NCBI RefSeq assembly: GCF_002844235.1
Contig: NZ_PGTS01000002.1
Coordinates: 372,001 to 436,000 of the forward strand
DNA length: 64,000 nt
Reading direction: 5' to 3'
Origin: Thalassospira povalilytica
GTDB taxonomy: Bacteria; Pseudomonadota; Alphaproteobacteria; Rhodospirillales; Thalassospiraceae
The position numbers and the translations under genes were made by a program. Position 1 is the first letter of the stretch. Every line of letters starts with the position of its first letter. This document shows positions 37,651 through 45,089 of the stretch, piece by piece. The notes beneath the pieces were generated by a model that saw only the letters and a list, made by a program, of their open reading frames with translations, was not told where the DNA came from and did not search any database.

Positions 37651-37778
37651 CATTTCCAACCCATTCCATGTAAGGCCAATCGCAAAAATGTGCGATGTGT
37701 TTGCTGATCTTTGCCGCGGGAAGGGCGAAGGTCAAGCAATGGCGCGAAAAGATAATCCGTTCGGATGCGGGCAAAGAG

Positions 37779-37807
37779 TTGACAGGTGTTTGCCGCCCAT
37801 GGAATAT
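37779..37807 (+). promoter_or_regulatory. Candidate sigma70-like promoter of the cobalt operon
   Basis: A perfect TTGACA at 37779-37784 is followed after 17 bases by GAATAT at 37802-37807, just before the conserved riboswitch sequence. The -10 element is weak, so the start point is tentative. Confidence 0.5.
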
Positions 37808-37814
37808 GAACGCG

Positions 37815-37977
37815 TCTTGGGTGTTGATCCATTGGATCGGCTTAAAAGGGAACGTGGTGCGTTACGACAATGCCACGGCTGCCCCCGCAACTGTAAGTGG
37901 TCCGAGCATTACCTATGCCACTGGTGACAAACCGGGAAGGCGTAATGCTTTTGAAACCACGAGCCAGGAGACCTGCC
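37815..37977 (+). ncRNA. Cobalamin (AdoCbl) riboswitch
   Basis: The classical conserved blocks appear in order: GGGAACGTGGTGC, then CCACGGCTGCCCCCGCAACTG, then CCACTGG, GGGAAGG and the B12 box GCCAGGAGACCTGCC (37963-37977). A peripheral helix AGCATTAC / GTAATGCT (37905-37912 with 37942-37949) is perfectly paired. Binding of adenosylcobalamin is expected to shut off the downstream cobalt importer. The following 190 bases hold a CCGGACA / TGTCCGG hairpin (37986-38004). The ribosome site AAGAGA of the first gene lies in the loop of a small ATCGT / ACGAT stem (38142-38163), so control may act on translation; that part is an inference. Confidence 0.95.
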
Positions 37978-38166
37978 TTTGACTGCCGGACACGGCTTGT
38001 CCGGTACTGAACTGTTGGACGCCGGGGTGAGCGTCAGGTTGCAGGGAAAAGGCGGTCTCGTCGTGAAACCGGTATCTTGCTTCCAGCCATCCTATCGTTC
38101 TTGATCCTAACTCTGTGCGTCGGGAAACTTTTCTGACGTGCATCGTTCGTGAAAAGAGACGATTAC

Positions 38167-38964
38167 ATGTTTAAAACTCTTGGCAAGCTTGCGATTGCAA
38201 GTGCCTGTTTCGCGTTCGCGTCACAAAGTGCGCACGCCCATTTTCAATTGGCCTATACACCGGAAGTCAATGTGACCGCCCCCGGCGAACTGCCGGTGAA
38301 ACTGATATTCTGGCATCCGTTCGAAAACGGACATGTCATGGATATGAAAAAGCCGGTGGCGTTTTACGCAATCCATCGCGGTGATAAAATTGATTTATCT
38401 TCAACGCTTTCTGAGGTGACCTTCACAGGGAAGGAGAATACCGCCAAGGCGTATGACGGTACTTTGACCCTTAAGCGCAGTGGCGATTACGTGATGGTGG
38501 TGGTGCCCGAACCCTATTACGAAGAAAGCGAAGATATCTTCATTCAGCAGATCACCAAGTCCTATGTGAACCGCAACGAAATCCCGACCGACTGGATGGA
38601 GGCACAGGGACTTGTGACCGAAATTCTGCCGTTAAACCGGCCGACCAACATTGTCGCAGGTTCGACCTTTACCGGTCGTGTGCTGAGTAATGGTGAACCG
38701 GTATCCGGGGTCGAGGTTGAAATCGAATATATGGCAGCCGAACCCGATATGGACCGTAACGCGCCCAAGGAACCGACAGCAGGACCGATGCCCGGTGGGG
38801 CGATTGTCGCGATTACCGATGCCAACGGGTATTTTACGTTCGGGATCCCCAAGGCCGGATTTTGGGGTTTTGCGGCCCTTGGCAGTGGGCCGGACAAAGA
38901 ATTTCAGGGAAAAGAGCTTTCACAGGATGCAGTCCTGTGGGTTCGCGCCTATGATGTGCAATAG
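38167..38964 (+). CDS. Periplasmic DUF4198 protein (NikK-like) of the cobalt/nickel importer
   Basis: This 265-residue exported protein has a signal peptide ending SAHA, so the mature form should begin HFQLAY (His25). DUF4198 proteins, called NikK in nickel ECF systems, are beta-rich periplasmic partners of NikM/CbiM-type importers and are thought to deliver or help bind the metal. Other features are FWHPFENGHVMDMKKP, a possible metal-ligand cluster with His and Met, and a C-terminal Ig-like domain with VSGVEVEIEYM. The ATG at 38167 has AAGAGA upstream. As the first gene after the B12 riboswitch it is the leader of the K-M-L-Q-O operon. A homologue is encoded at 44042-44827. Confidence 0.85.
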   Translation: MFKTLGKLAIASACFAFASQSAHAHFQLAYTPEVNVTAPGELPVKLIFWHPFENGHVMDMKKPVAFYAIHRGDKIDLSSTLSEVTFTGKENTAKAYDGTLTLKRSGDYVMVVVPEPYYEESEDIFIQQITKSYVNRNEIPTDWMEAQGLVTEILPLNRPTNIVAGSTFTGRVLSNGEPVSGVEVEIEYMAAEPDMDRNAPKEPTAGPMPGGAIVAITDANGYFTFGIPKAGFWGFAALGSGPDKEFQGKELSQDAVLWVRAYDVQ

Positions 38965-38981
38965 GCTTGGGGACAAAATAG

Positions 38982-39656
38982 ATGCATATTGTTGACGGGG
39001 CACTGGCCCCAGAGGTGCTGATTGGCGGTGGCGTGCTTGCAGTCGCGGGGCTTGGCCTTGGATTGCGCAAACTGCCAATCGATAAAATTCCGGCGACGGG
39101 GGTGTTGTCGGCGACGTTCTTCGTCGCCTCCCTGATCCACGTGCCGGTCGGTCCGTCGAGCGTGCATCTGATTATGAGTGGCCTGGCCGGGCTTGTGCTT
39201 GGCTGGACCGCATTCCCGGCACTTTTTGTCGGGCTTTTGTTGCAGGCCATCTTTTTCGGATTTGGCGGTTTGACTGTATTGGGGGTCAATACCGTCAATA
39301 TTGCGTTTCCTGCGGTGATTGCCGGTTTCATGTTTCGCGGATTGGTGTCGCGAAGCAATCCAACCTTTGCGGCAATCTGGGGCGGGTGTGCCGGTGCGCT
39401 TTCAATTGCGCTGACCACCTTGTTCGTGGCCATTTCCCTTGGTCTGAGCGGGGAAGGGTTTGTACCGGCGGCCAAGCTTGTTTTCTTTGCTCATATTCCA
39501 ATCATGGCGGTCGAAGGTCTGGTGTCTGCAGCAGCGGTTTATCTGATCATGAAGGTCAAGCCGGCCTTGCTGATGGCCGATGCCCGGATCAGCCGATATG
39601 ACGCACAAAGCCCCGCGATCCTGGCCGAACAGGTGAACGAGGCCAACAATGGCTAA
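38982..39656 (+). CDS. cbiM: Cobalt/nickel ECF transporter S component CbiM
   Basis: This 224-residue membrane protein has about seven hydrophobic segments and begins MHIVDGALAP. In CbiM/NikM the second-position His of the free N-terminus is a metal ligand buried in the membrane, so this motif strongly supports a metal role. Further motifs are GPSSVHLIMSGLAGLVLGW, with the conserved inner His, and ALFVGLLLQAIFFGFGGLTV. The length corresponds to CbiM alone, without a fused CbiN. Its stop overlaps the next gene by eight bases. The B12 riboswitch indicates cobalt as the main substrate. Confidence 0.95.
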   Translation: MHIVDGALAPEVLIGGGVLAVAGLGLGLRKLPIDKIPATGVLSATFFVASLIHVPVGPSSVHLIMSGLAGLVLGWTAFPALFVGLLLQAIFFGFGGLTVLGVNTVNIAFPAVIAGFMFRGLVSRSNPTFAAIWGGCAGALSIALTTLFVAISLGLSGEGFVPAAKLVFFAHIPIMAVEGLVSAAAVYLIMKVKPALLMADARISRYDAQSPAILAEQVNEANNG

Positions 39657-40266
39657 GCTTGCAACAGGAGTGTTTCTGGCAGGCCTTCTGTTCGGAATGC
39701 AGGCCGCCCAGGCCCATAAGGTGATTGCATCGGTTTTTCCGAGCGGCACAGCTGTCGAAGGGGAGATCGGGTTTTCCAATGGCGATATGGCTGCGGACAC
39801 GCTGGTCGAAGTTTTCGACCGGCAGGGAAACAAGATCGATGAAATCAGAACGGATGCTGACGGTTTCTTTGTCTATACGCCAAGCCGGAAAGTTGACCTT
39901 GTCTTTCGGGCCGATCTGGGGGCAGGGCATGTTGCAGAAGCCAGTTTTGATATTGCCGACCTGACGGGAATTTCAGGGCCAGGCAGCATTGCCGCAGTTT
40001 CTTCGGATGATAGCGCTAACATCACTGTGGATGGGGCAGTTGTCGGGGATAATGCAACCAAAACTGCAATCACCCGCGAACAGGAAGAAGTCATTGCCGC
40101 GATCGTTCGTGATGAATTGCGGCCATTGCGTCGGGAAATTACCGCCTACAAGGAAAAGAACGATCTTCAATCGATTCTGGGCGGTATTGGTTATATATTC
40201 GGGTTCTTCGGGATTGCCTATTATCTGGCAGCAAGACGTTTGAGAGCCAAAGCAACCAAATCATGA
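39649..40266 (+). CDS. NikL-like accessory protein of the cobalt/nickel ECF importer
   Basis: This 205-residue protein has a signal peptide ending AAQA, so the mature N-terminus is HKVIAS (His23). A beta-sandwich, carboxypeptidase-regulatory-like domain spans about 25-100 (EGEIGFSNGDMAADTLVEVF). It is followed by a helical region (EEVIAAIVRDELRPLRREI) and one C-terminal membrane segment (about 178-196, ILGGIGYIFGFFGIAYYLAA). This architecture is that of NikL, which takes the place of CbiN in KMLQO systems. It overlaps cbiM by eight bases and cbiQ by four, so it is an integral part of the operon. A homologue is encoded at 43302-43952. Confidence 0.85.
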   Translation: MAKLATGVFLAGLLFGMQAAQAHKVIASVFPSGTAVEGEIGFSNGDMAADTLVEVFDRQGNKIDEIRTDADGFFVYTPSRKVDLVFRADLGAGHVAEASFDIADLTGISGPGSIAAVSSDDSANITVDGAVVGDNATKTAITREQEEVIAAIVRDELRPLRREITAYKEKNDLQSILGGIGYIFGFFGIAYYLAARRLRAKATKS

Positions 40267-41060
40267 GCCATCTTTTCGGGCATGACCAACCATTAAGCGT
40301 TCAGGGAGGCGGGCAACGACCGTCTTCCTTTGTCGGATCGTTTGATCCGCGTGTTCGGGTGGTGGCGGCCGGTCTGTTTTCGGTGATGGTCGTTTCCCTG
40401 CATCAGATCGAATTCGCGCTTGCTGCCTTTTTTGCGGCAGTGGCGACGATGTTCATGACTGATTTGCCATTGCGTCTGACCCTGAAACGTATGGCAGCAA
40501 TGGACGGGTTCATCATCGTGATGCTGGTGATGTTGCCATTCACAACGCCGGGAACCGCCATGTTTACCGTCCTGGGTGCCGAGGCCAGCAAGGAAGGATT
40601 GCAACATGCGGTCCTGATCGGCATTCGCGCCAATGCGGTTGTTTTGATGATGCTTAGCCTGCTTGCCGGGTTAACGCCGGTGGGACTTGGGCATACATTA
40701 TACCGGCTGCGTTGCCCAGCAGCCCTGGTGCATCTCATGATGTTTACGGTGCGCTATATTTCGGTTCTTCATGATGAATATCATCGACTGCGCATGGCCA
40801 TGAAATTGCGTGGCTTCAAGGCGCGCAACAGCATTCATACCTATCGGTCGCTGGGGTATCTTTTCGGGATGTTGCTTGTCAGGTCCCTTGAACGTGCCGA
40901 ACGGGTTCTTGAGGCCATGAAATGCCGCGGATTTAGTGGCCATTTCCCGATGATTGATCATCTTGTGTTCCGGCAACGTGATGCCCTTTTCGGGGTGGGG
41001 TTTCTGATGCTGGTTTCCGTGTTTGTTATTCTGGATCGTTTTTATGTCGTCGCTTATTGA
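40263..41060 (+). CDS. cbiQ: Cobalt/nickel ECF transporter T component CbiQ
   Basis: This 265-residue membrane protein has five or six hydrophobic segments. The two coupling motifs that contact the ATPase are present: AMKLRGFKAR (about 181-190) and EAMKCRGFSGHF (about 218-229), the Ala-Arg-Gly-type helices of EcfT proteins. An FDPRVRVVAAGLFSV start is typical. It connects CbiM to the ATPase in the energy-coupling module. It overlaps the NikL-like gene by four bases (ATGA) and cbiO by 17. Confidence 0.95.
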   Translation: MSHLFGHDQPLSVQGGGQRPSSFVGSFDPRVRVVAAGLFSVMVVSLHQIEFALAAFFAAVATMFMTDLPLRLTLKRMAAMDGFIIVMLVMLPFTTPGTAMFTVLGAEASKEGLQHAVLIGIRANAVVLMMLSLLAGLTPVGLGHTLYRLRCPAALVHLMMFTVRYISVLHDEYHRLRMAMKLRGFKARNSIHTYRSLGYLFGMLLVRSLERAERVLEAMKCRGFSGHFPMIDHLVFRQRDALFGVGFLMLVSVFVILDRFYVVAY

Positions 41061-41781
41061 ACTAAACGATATTTCATACGGATACCGCGCCGGGCAAAAT
41101 GTTCTGGACCGTGTCAGCCTGTCGCTTGAGGCCAATGAAAGATTGTTCATTACTGGTCCGAATGGGGCTGGCAAAAGCACGTTGTTGCGCATTCTGGTCG
41201 GTCTGATCAAACCGTTTGGCGGCGAAATCAGGGCGTTTGGAATACCGCGTGTAACGGACAAGGATTTCCATGATCTGCGCTGTCGGGTCGGGTTTATTGT
41301 CCAGGACCCCGATGATCAGCTGTTTTGTCCGACCGTGGTCGAAGATATCGCTTTTGGTCCGCTTAATCTTGGGGCCAGCCGCGAAGAGGCACTGGCGATT
41401 GTTGACGAGGTTCTTGATCAACTTCATCTCAGACATTTGCGCGAACGCATCACCCACGAGCTTTCAGGCGGGGAAAAGAGGCTGGTTTCTGTGGCGGCGG
41501 TTCTTGCCATGAAGCCCGATGTTCTTTTGCTTGATGAGCCGACGAACGCGCTGGACGAAGAAAACCTTCACCGGCTTGAGGAGATCTTGCTGGAACTGCC
41601 GCAAGCCATGATTCTGGTGTCGCATGACCCGCATTTCCGCCGGAAACTGGCTACCCGGACGCTGGAGTTGCGCGCCGGGAAAATGTCGCAGGCCAAGGAA
41701 CTTGCACCAAAAAAATGTACCGCATCCGATCGCGCCCGGCAAAATGCCAAGGCCGATGATCATTCATTTGAAAGTCTTTGA
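41044..41781 (+). CDS. cbiO: Cobalt/nickel ECF transporter ATPase CbiO
   Basis: This 245-residue ATPase has Walker A GPNGAGKSTLLRILVGLI, a Q-loop with VGFIVQDPDDQLFCPTVVED, which is the CbiO-type sequence, the signature LSGGEKRLVSVAAVLA and Walker B VLLLDEPTNALD. I use the ATG at 41044 because the earlier in-frame start lies deep within cbiQ. The C-terminal 30 residues after the switch His are Lys- and Ala-rich and not conserved. It energises CbiMQ. The NreB-like gene begins 48 bases after its stop. Confidence 0.94.
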   Translation: MSSLIELNDISYGYRAGQNVLDRVSLSLEANERLFITGPNGAGKSTLLRILVGLIKPFGGEIRAFGIPRVTDKDFHDLRCRVGFIVQDPDDQLFCPTVVEDIAFGPLNLGASREEALAIVDEVLDQLHLRHLRERITHELSGGEKRLVSVAAVLAMKPDVLLLDEPTNALDEENLHRLEEILLELPQAMILVSHDPHFRRKLATRTLELRAGKMSQAKELAPKKCTASDRARQNAKADDHSFESL

Positions 41782-41828
41782 CGGTTTAAGATAGGGTGTA
41801 AGGCGACACACAGCCCGGATGCCCCAAC

Positions 41829-43292
41829 ATGTCGCCATTTTCCATTTCGGCCTTTCGACATCTTTTTGCTGCCCAGATCACGTCCCTGATCGGGACAGGA
41901 TTAACCACGGTCGCCCTGTCACTTCTGGCGTTTGATCTGGCCGGGGCGGATGCGGGACGGGTATTGGGATCCATTCTGGTTTTGAAGATGGTCGCGTATC
42001 TGGTGATCGCCCCGATTGCCGGTGGGATGGCGCATTTGTTGCCGCGCCGGACATGGCTTGTCGGGCTTGATATCTTGCGTGCTGCAATTGTTCTGTGTTT
42101 GCCCTTTGTCGATCAGATCTGGCAGATTTTTGTTCTGGTCTTTGTTGTCAATGCCGCGTCAGCCGCGTTCACACCGGTCTTTCAGGCCATTATCCCGGAA
42201 ATTCTCGAAGATGAGAAATCCTATACCAAGGGCCTTTCCTATGCCCGCTTGGCCTATGATCTGGAAAACCTGATCAGTCCGGCACTTGCAGCCGCCTTGT
42301 TGTTCGTCTGGTCGTTTGACAGTCTGTTTATCGTCAACAGCCTGACATTTGCACTTTCGGCCGCTCTGATTGTGACAACAACAGTGCCGCGCGCCGCCGC
42401 GACGGATCGCGAAGGCGGCATTTACGCCAATACGCGGTTTGGGGTGGTGGCATATCTTAAAACACCAAGGCTACGCGGACTTCTGGCCGTTCATTTTGCG
42501 GTTTCCTGCGTCGGGGCGATGATCATCGTCAATACGGTTGTTTTGACGCGGTCGATCCTTGGCGGGTCTGAAATCCTGACCACGGTGTTTCTTGCCTGTG
42601 CCGGTGGCGGATCAATGGTTGCGGCATTCGTCATGCCCAAGATCATTGATACAGTGGGTGAACGCCGATTGATGATGGCCGGAATTGTCGCCGCATCCCT
42701 GGCGATGGTGGCAGGTGCCGTGATCATGAGGGCGGGCATTCGCGATGTTGCCGCCTTTGCGCTGCTTTGGGTGTTTGCCGGGGCCGGAACCACATTTGCG
42801 CAGACGCCAGGTGGACGGTTGGTACAACGATCAGCCGGTGCAGGGGATCGTTCCGCATTCTTTGCCGCCAATTTTGCACTGTCGCATGGTGGATGGTTGA
42901 TTGCATATGGGGTAATTGGATGGATTGGCAGTCTGGCCGATATTTCGGTAGCGTTCTGGGTGTCGGGCGGGCTTGCATTTTGCTGTGCTGTGATGGCGCG
43001 CGTTCTTTGGCCCAAACAAGACCAGCTTGAACTTCAGCACAGCCATCCCGGTTTCTGGCATGAACATCCCCACGATCATGCCGATGAACACCATGGACAT
43101 GTCCATCCCGCCGAAGCAGCCGCGACGTCGTCGAACGATGCAAAGCATCATGATGACGGTCACCAGCACGCGGAAGAAGACCGGTCAAAGCACCGGCACC
43201 GCCATTATCATCCGCCGGTCAGCCACAAACATCGCTTCGTGATTGACAGTCACCATACCCGCTGGCCGGTGGAAAGTGGTGAAATGGTCTGA
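41829..43292 (+). CDS. NreB-like MFS nickel/cobalt exporter with His-rich tail
   Basis: This 487-residue protein has a twelve-segment MFS core (about 1-398) and an 88-residue cytoplasmic tail with 22 His, including HEHPHDHADEHHGHVH and KHRHRHYH. The core (FRHLFAAQITSLIGTGLTTV near the start) resembles NreB and related efflux pumps that give nickel resistance; their His tails bind metal. The gene lies 48 bases after cbiO in the same direction, with no terminator between, so it may be cotranscribed with the importer under B12 control or may have its own promoter. No strong ribosome site is seen before the ATG. The metal is inferred (Ni or Co). Confidence 0.85.
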   Translation: MSPFSISAFRHLFAAQITSLIGTGLTTVALSLLAFDLAGADAGRVLGSILVLKMVAYLVIAPIAGGMAHLLPRRTWLVGLDILRAAIVLCLPFVDQIWQIFVLVFVVNAASAAFTPVFQAIIPEILEDEKSYTKGLSYARLAYDLENLISPALAAALLFVWSFDSLFIVNSLTFALSAALIVTTTVPRAAATDREGGIYANTRFGVVAYLKTPRLRGLLAVHFAVSCVGAMIIVNTVVLTRSILGGSEILTTVFLACAGGGSMVAAFVMPKIIDTVGERRLMMAGIVAASLAMVAGAVIMRAGIRDVAAFALLWVFAGAGTTFAQTPGGRLVQRSAGAGDRSAFFAANFALSHGGWLIAYGVIGWIGSLADISVAFWVSGGLAFCCAVMARVLWPKQDQLELQHSHPGFWHEHPHDHADEHHGHVHPAEAAATSSNDAKHHDDGHQHAEEDRSKHRHRHYHPPVSHKHRFVIDSHHTRWPVESGEMV

Positions 43293-43301
43293 TTGCGGTT
43301 G

Positions 43302-43952
43302 TTAGACAGATGTCTGTTTACGGGCGCGGACCCACGCCAAGATTCCGAAAATACCAATAATCACACCGATGCCGCCCATGATATCGGACATACGAACATC
43401 ATTGCGATAGGCGTTTACTTCCTCGCGAAGCGGGCCGATCTGTCGTGCGACGGCATGATTGATCAAGCTGGTCAATTCGTCGCGCGTCAGGGCCTTTAGC
43501 CCGATTGGGGCGGTTGCCGATGATGACGGCGTGGTCATGGTCGGGGCGACCGCGGCATCGGGGGTGTTATCGGTCACAAAGCTTGCCGTGATGTCCGATG
43601 CATTTTTCGCGGGTGGAAGGTTTTCGGAAAACTCGTCCTCGGTCAGGGTGAATGTGGCGACATGACCATCGCCGGTATTGGCCTGAACGACATAGGGCGT
43701 CCGGTGGCTGACGCGGATAGCAAAGGCACCGTTTTGATCAGTGCGGGCCGCCGCCACTACCGCGCCATCATCGGCATGAAGTTCAATTTCAGCAGTACGG
43801 GCGCGCGTCCCGCCAGTGAAATAGACATATCCTTCAATAGTGTCGCCGGTGCTTATGGCAAAGACATTAAGGTTGTGGGCCTGTGCGGCAGAAACGCCAA
43901 AAGCACAGAAAAGCAAAATGAAAAGACCAAAGCTGCGCAAACGACTTGTCAT
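43302..43952 (-). CDS. Second NikL-like accessory protein
   Basis: This protein of about 216 residues has a signal peptide ending AAQA and a mature start of HNLNVFAIS (His26). It has the same layout as the NikL-like protein of the cobalt operon: a beta-sandwich (DTIEGYVYFTGGTRARTAEI), a Ser/Thr-rich linker, a helix with ELTSLINHAVARQIGPLREE and a C-terminal membrane segment (about 190-208). The two proteins align best in the PLR(E/R)E and IMGGIG/ILGGIG regions. I use the ATG at 43952. It ends ten bases from the convergent NreB-like gene. No M, Q or O gene accompanies it, so it probably serves the nearby importer or an importer elsewhere. Confidence 0.8.
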   Translation of the reverse strand: MTSRLRSFGLFILLFCAFGVSAAQAHNLNVFAISTGDTIEGYVYFTGGTRARTAEIELHADDGAVVAAARTDQNGAFAIRVSHRTPYVVQANTGDGHVATFTLTEDEFSENLPPAKNASDITASFVTDNTPDAAVAPTMTTPSSSATAPIGLKALTRDELTSLINHAVARQIGPLREEVNAYRNDVRMSDIMGGIGVIIGIFGILAWVRARKQTSV

Positions 43953-44041
43953 GGGGGCAGGCCAATCGATTAAGGATGAATGCAATTTCAATAGCAGAAC
44001 TTACGAACGGGTAAGTGGCCCGGACCACTTACCCGCTGGGT

Positions 44042-44827
44042 TCAGTTCATCTGATCGGTTTTGACCCACAGCACACCGCCGCGTTCGACCGGAACCTGGC
44101 TGCCGCTGTCAGGTGCGGTCATTGTGCCGTCTTCGATCAAGGCTGCAAACACCCACCAACCTTCCTTGGGCATTGCATAATGGAAGATGCCATTCGCATC
44201 AGCTTTGATGACCTGTGTGGCAAAAGTCGCATTGGGAAGGGTGATACTGCCGTCACTGGCATATTCAACTTCAACTTCGGCAAAGGGAACAGGATCGCCA
44301 TTGTGGCGCACCATTCCGGAAAAGATATTGCCGGTCCAGATGCCGTACGGGCGCGTAAGGGGTTCTATTTCCACCGGGAATCCGACCATCTGGTCCCAGT
44401 CTTCACCGGAATCATAGGCATCAATGATGGTTTTGGTGTACTGGATAATGAACTTGCCTTCGGCCGGTTCAAAATACGGCACCGGTTCAAGATAGAAGGC
44501 ATATCCACCCGGTGCCTTCAAGGTGACCTCGGCGTTGAAGGCCGATTTTCCATCCACTGTTTTGGCTTCAAGACTTTGGCGCAAATCGATCTTTTGGTCA
44601 TTGTATTGCATGCCAAACTGAACTGGCGGTGCCATTTCCATTGCCGGACCATTGGTCATCGGATGGGTAAATGTCAGATCAAGCTTTACTGTGCGGCCGG
44701 TATTCTGATCGACCACATTGGTTGACGGAACCATCTTTTGGAAATGTGCCGATGCAGATGATGCGACGATTGATGTGAGAAGCAGTGACAATGATGCCTT
44801 TGAAAGCAACCGGGAGGCGAGGGACAT
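44042..44827 (-). CDS. Second periplasmic DUF4198 (NikK-like) protein
   Basis: This protein of about 261 residues has a signal peptide ending SASA and a mature start of HFQKMVPS (His28). It shares the order of segments with the protein at 38167-38964: DLTFTHPMTNGPAMEMAPP near residue 70, FYLEPVPYFEPAEGKFI and a C-terminal FAEVEVEYASDG domain. The THPM...MEM run of His and Met recalls metal-handling proteins. I start at the ATG at 44827; an upstream TTG extension is not supported. It leads a two-gene unit with the NikL-like gene. Overlapping palindromes at 44901-44932 lie in its promoter region. Confidence 0.82.
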   Translation of the reverse strand: MSLASRLLSKASLSLLLTSIVASSASAHFQKMVPSTNVVDQNTGRTVKLDLTFTHPMTNGPAMEMAPPVQFGMQYNDQKIDLRQSLEAKTVDGKSAFNAEVTLKAPGGYAFYLEPVPYFEPAEGKFIIQYTKTIIDAYDSGEDWDQMVGFPVEIEPLTRPYGIWTGNIFSGMVRHNGDPVPFAEVEVEYASDGSITLPNATFATQVIKADANGIFHYAMPKEGWWVFAALIEDGTMTAPDSGSQVPVERGGVLWVKTDQMN

Positions 44828-44900
44828 TGCAAAGTCCTTTGTTGGAAAAATCAATATCGTCGTCAATCTGACGCATGGCGATGCACTGATTTAGAATATT

Positions 44901-44932
44901 TCATACGAAATTGCAAAAACGTATGACGTTTT
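44901..44932. promoter_or_regulatory. Overlapping inverted repeats upstream of the second NikK-like gene
   Basis: TCATACG-N12-CGTATGA (44901-44926) is a perfect seven-base inverted repeat. The second arm also lies within AAAACGT-ATG-ACGTTTT (44916-44932), another perfect palindrome. They sit about 75-105 bases before the ATG. A metal- or stress-responsive regulator is plausible. The half-site TCATAC/GTATGA is shared with the E. coli NikR operator but is arranged the other way round and with different spacing. Confidence 0.45.
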
Positions 44933-45089
44933 ATCTGCCACCTTCAGGCCTGCATCGCAGATCGCGGCCCCGAACCAGCGTCACGAACAGCCCTGTTCCC
45001 CGTCAATTCATCGATCCAAAACAGATACTTGGACAAATACGCTTTTAATGTATCGTTGAGCGACACAACAAAAAAACAGGGGCAAACGC

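Noticed and set aside
37695-37982. A 95-codon frame starting MCLLIFAAG upstream of the cobalt operon
   Set aside because: Most of it coincides with the conserved cobalamin riboswitch, whose RNA motifs explain the sequence better.
44901-44926. Canonical NikR operator
   Set aside because: The half-sites match, but their order is inverted and the spacing is 14, not 16, so I list it only as an unassigned palindrome.
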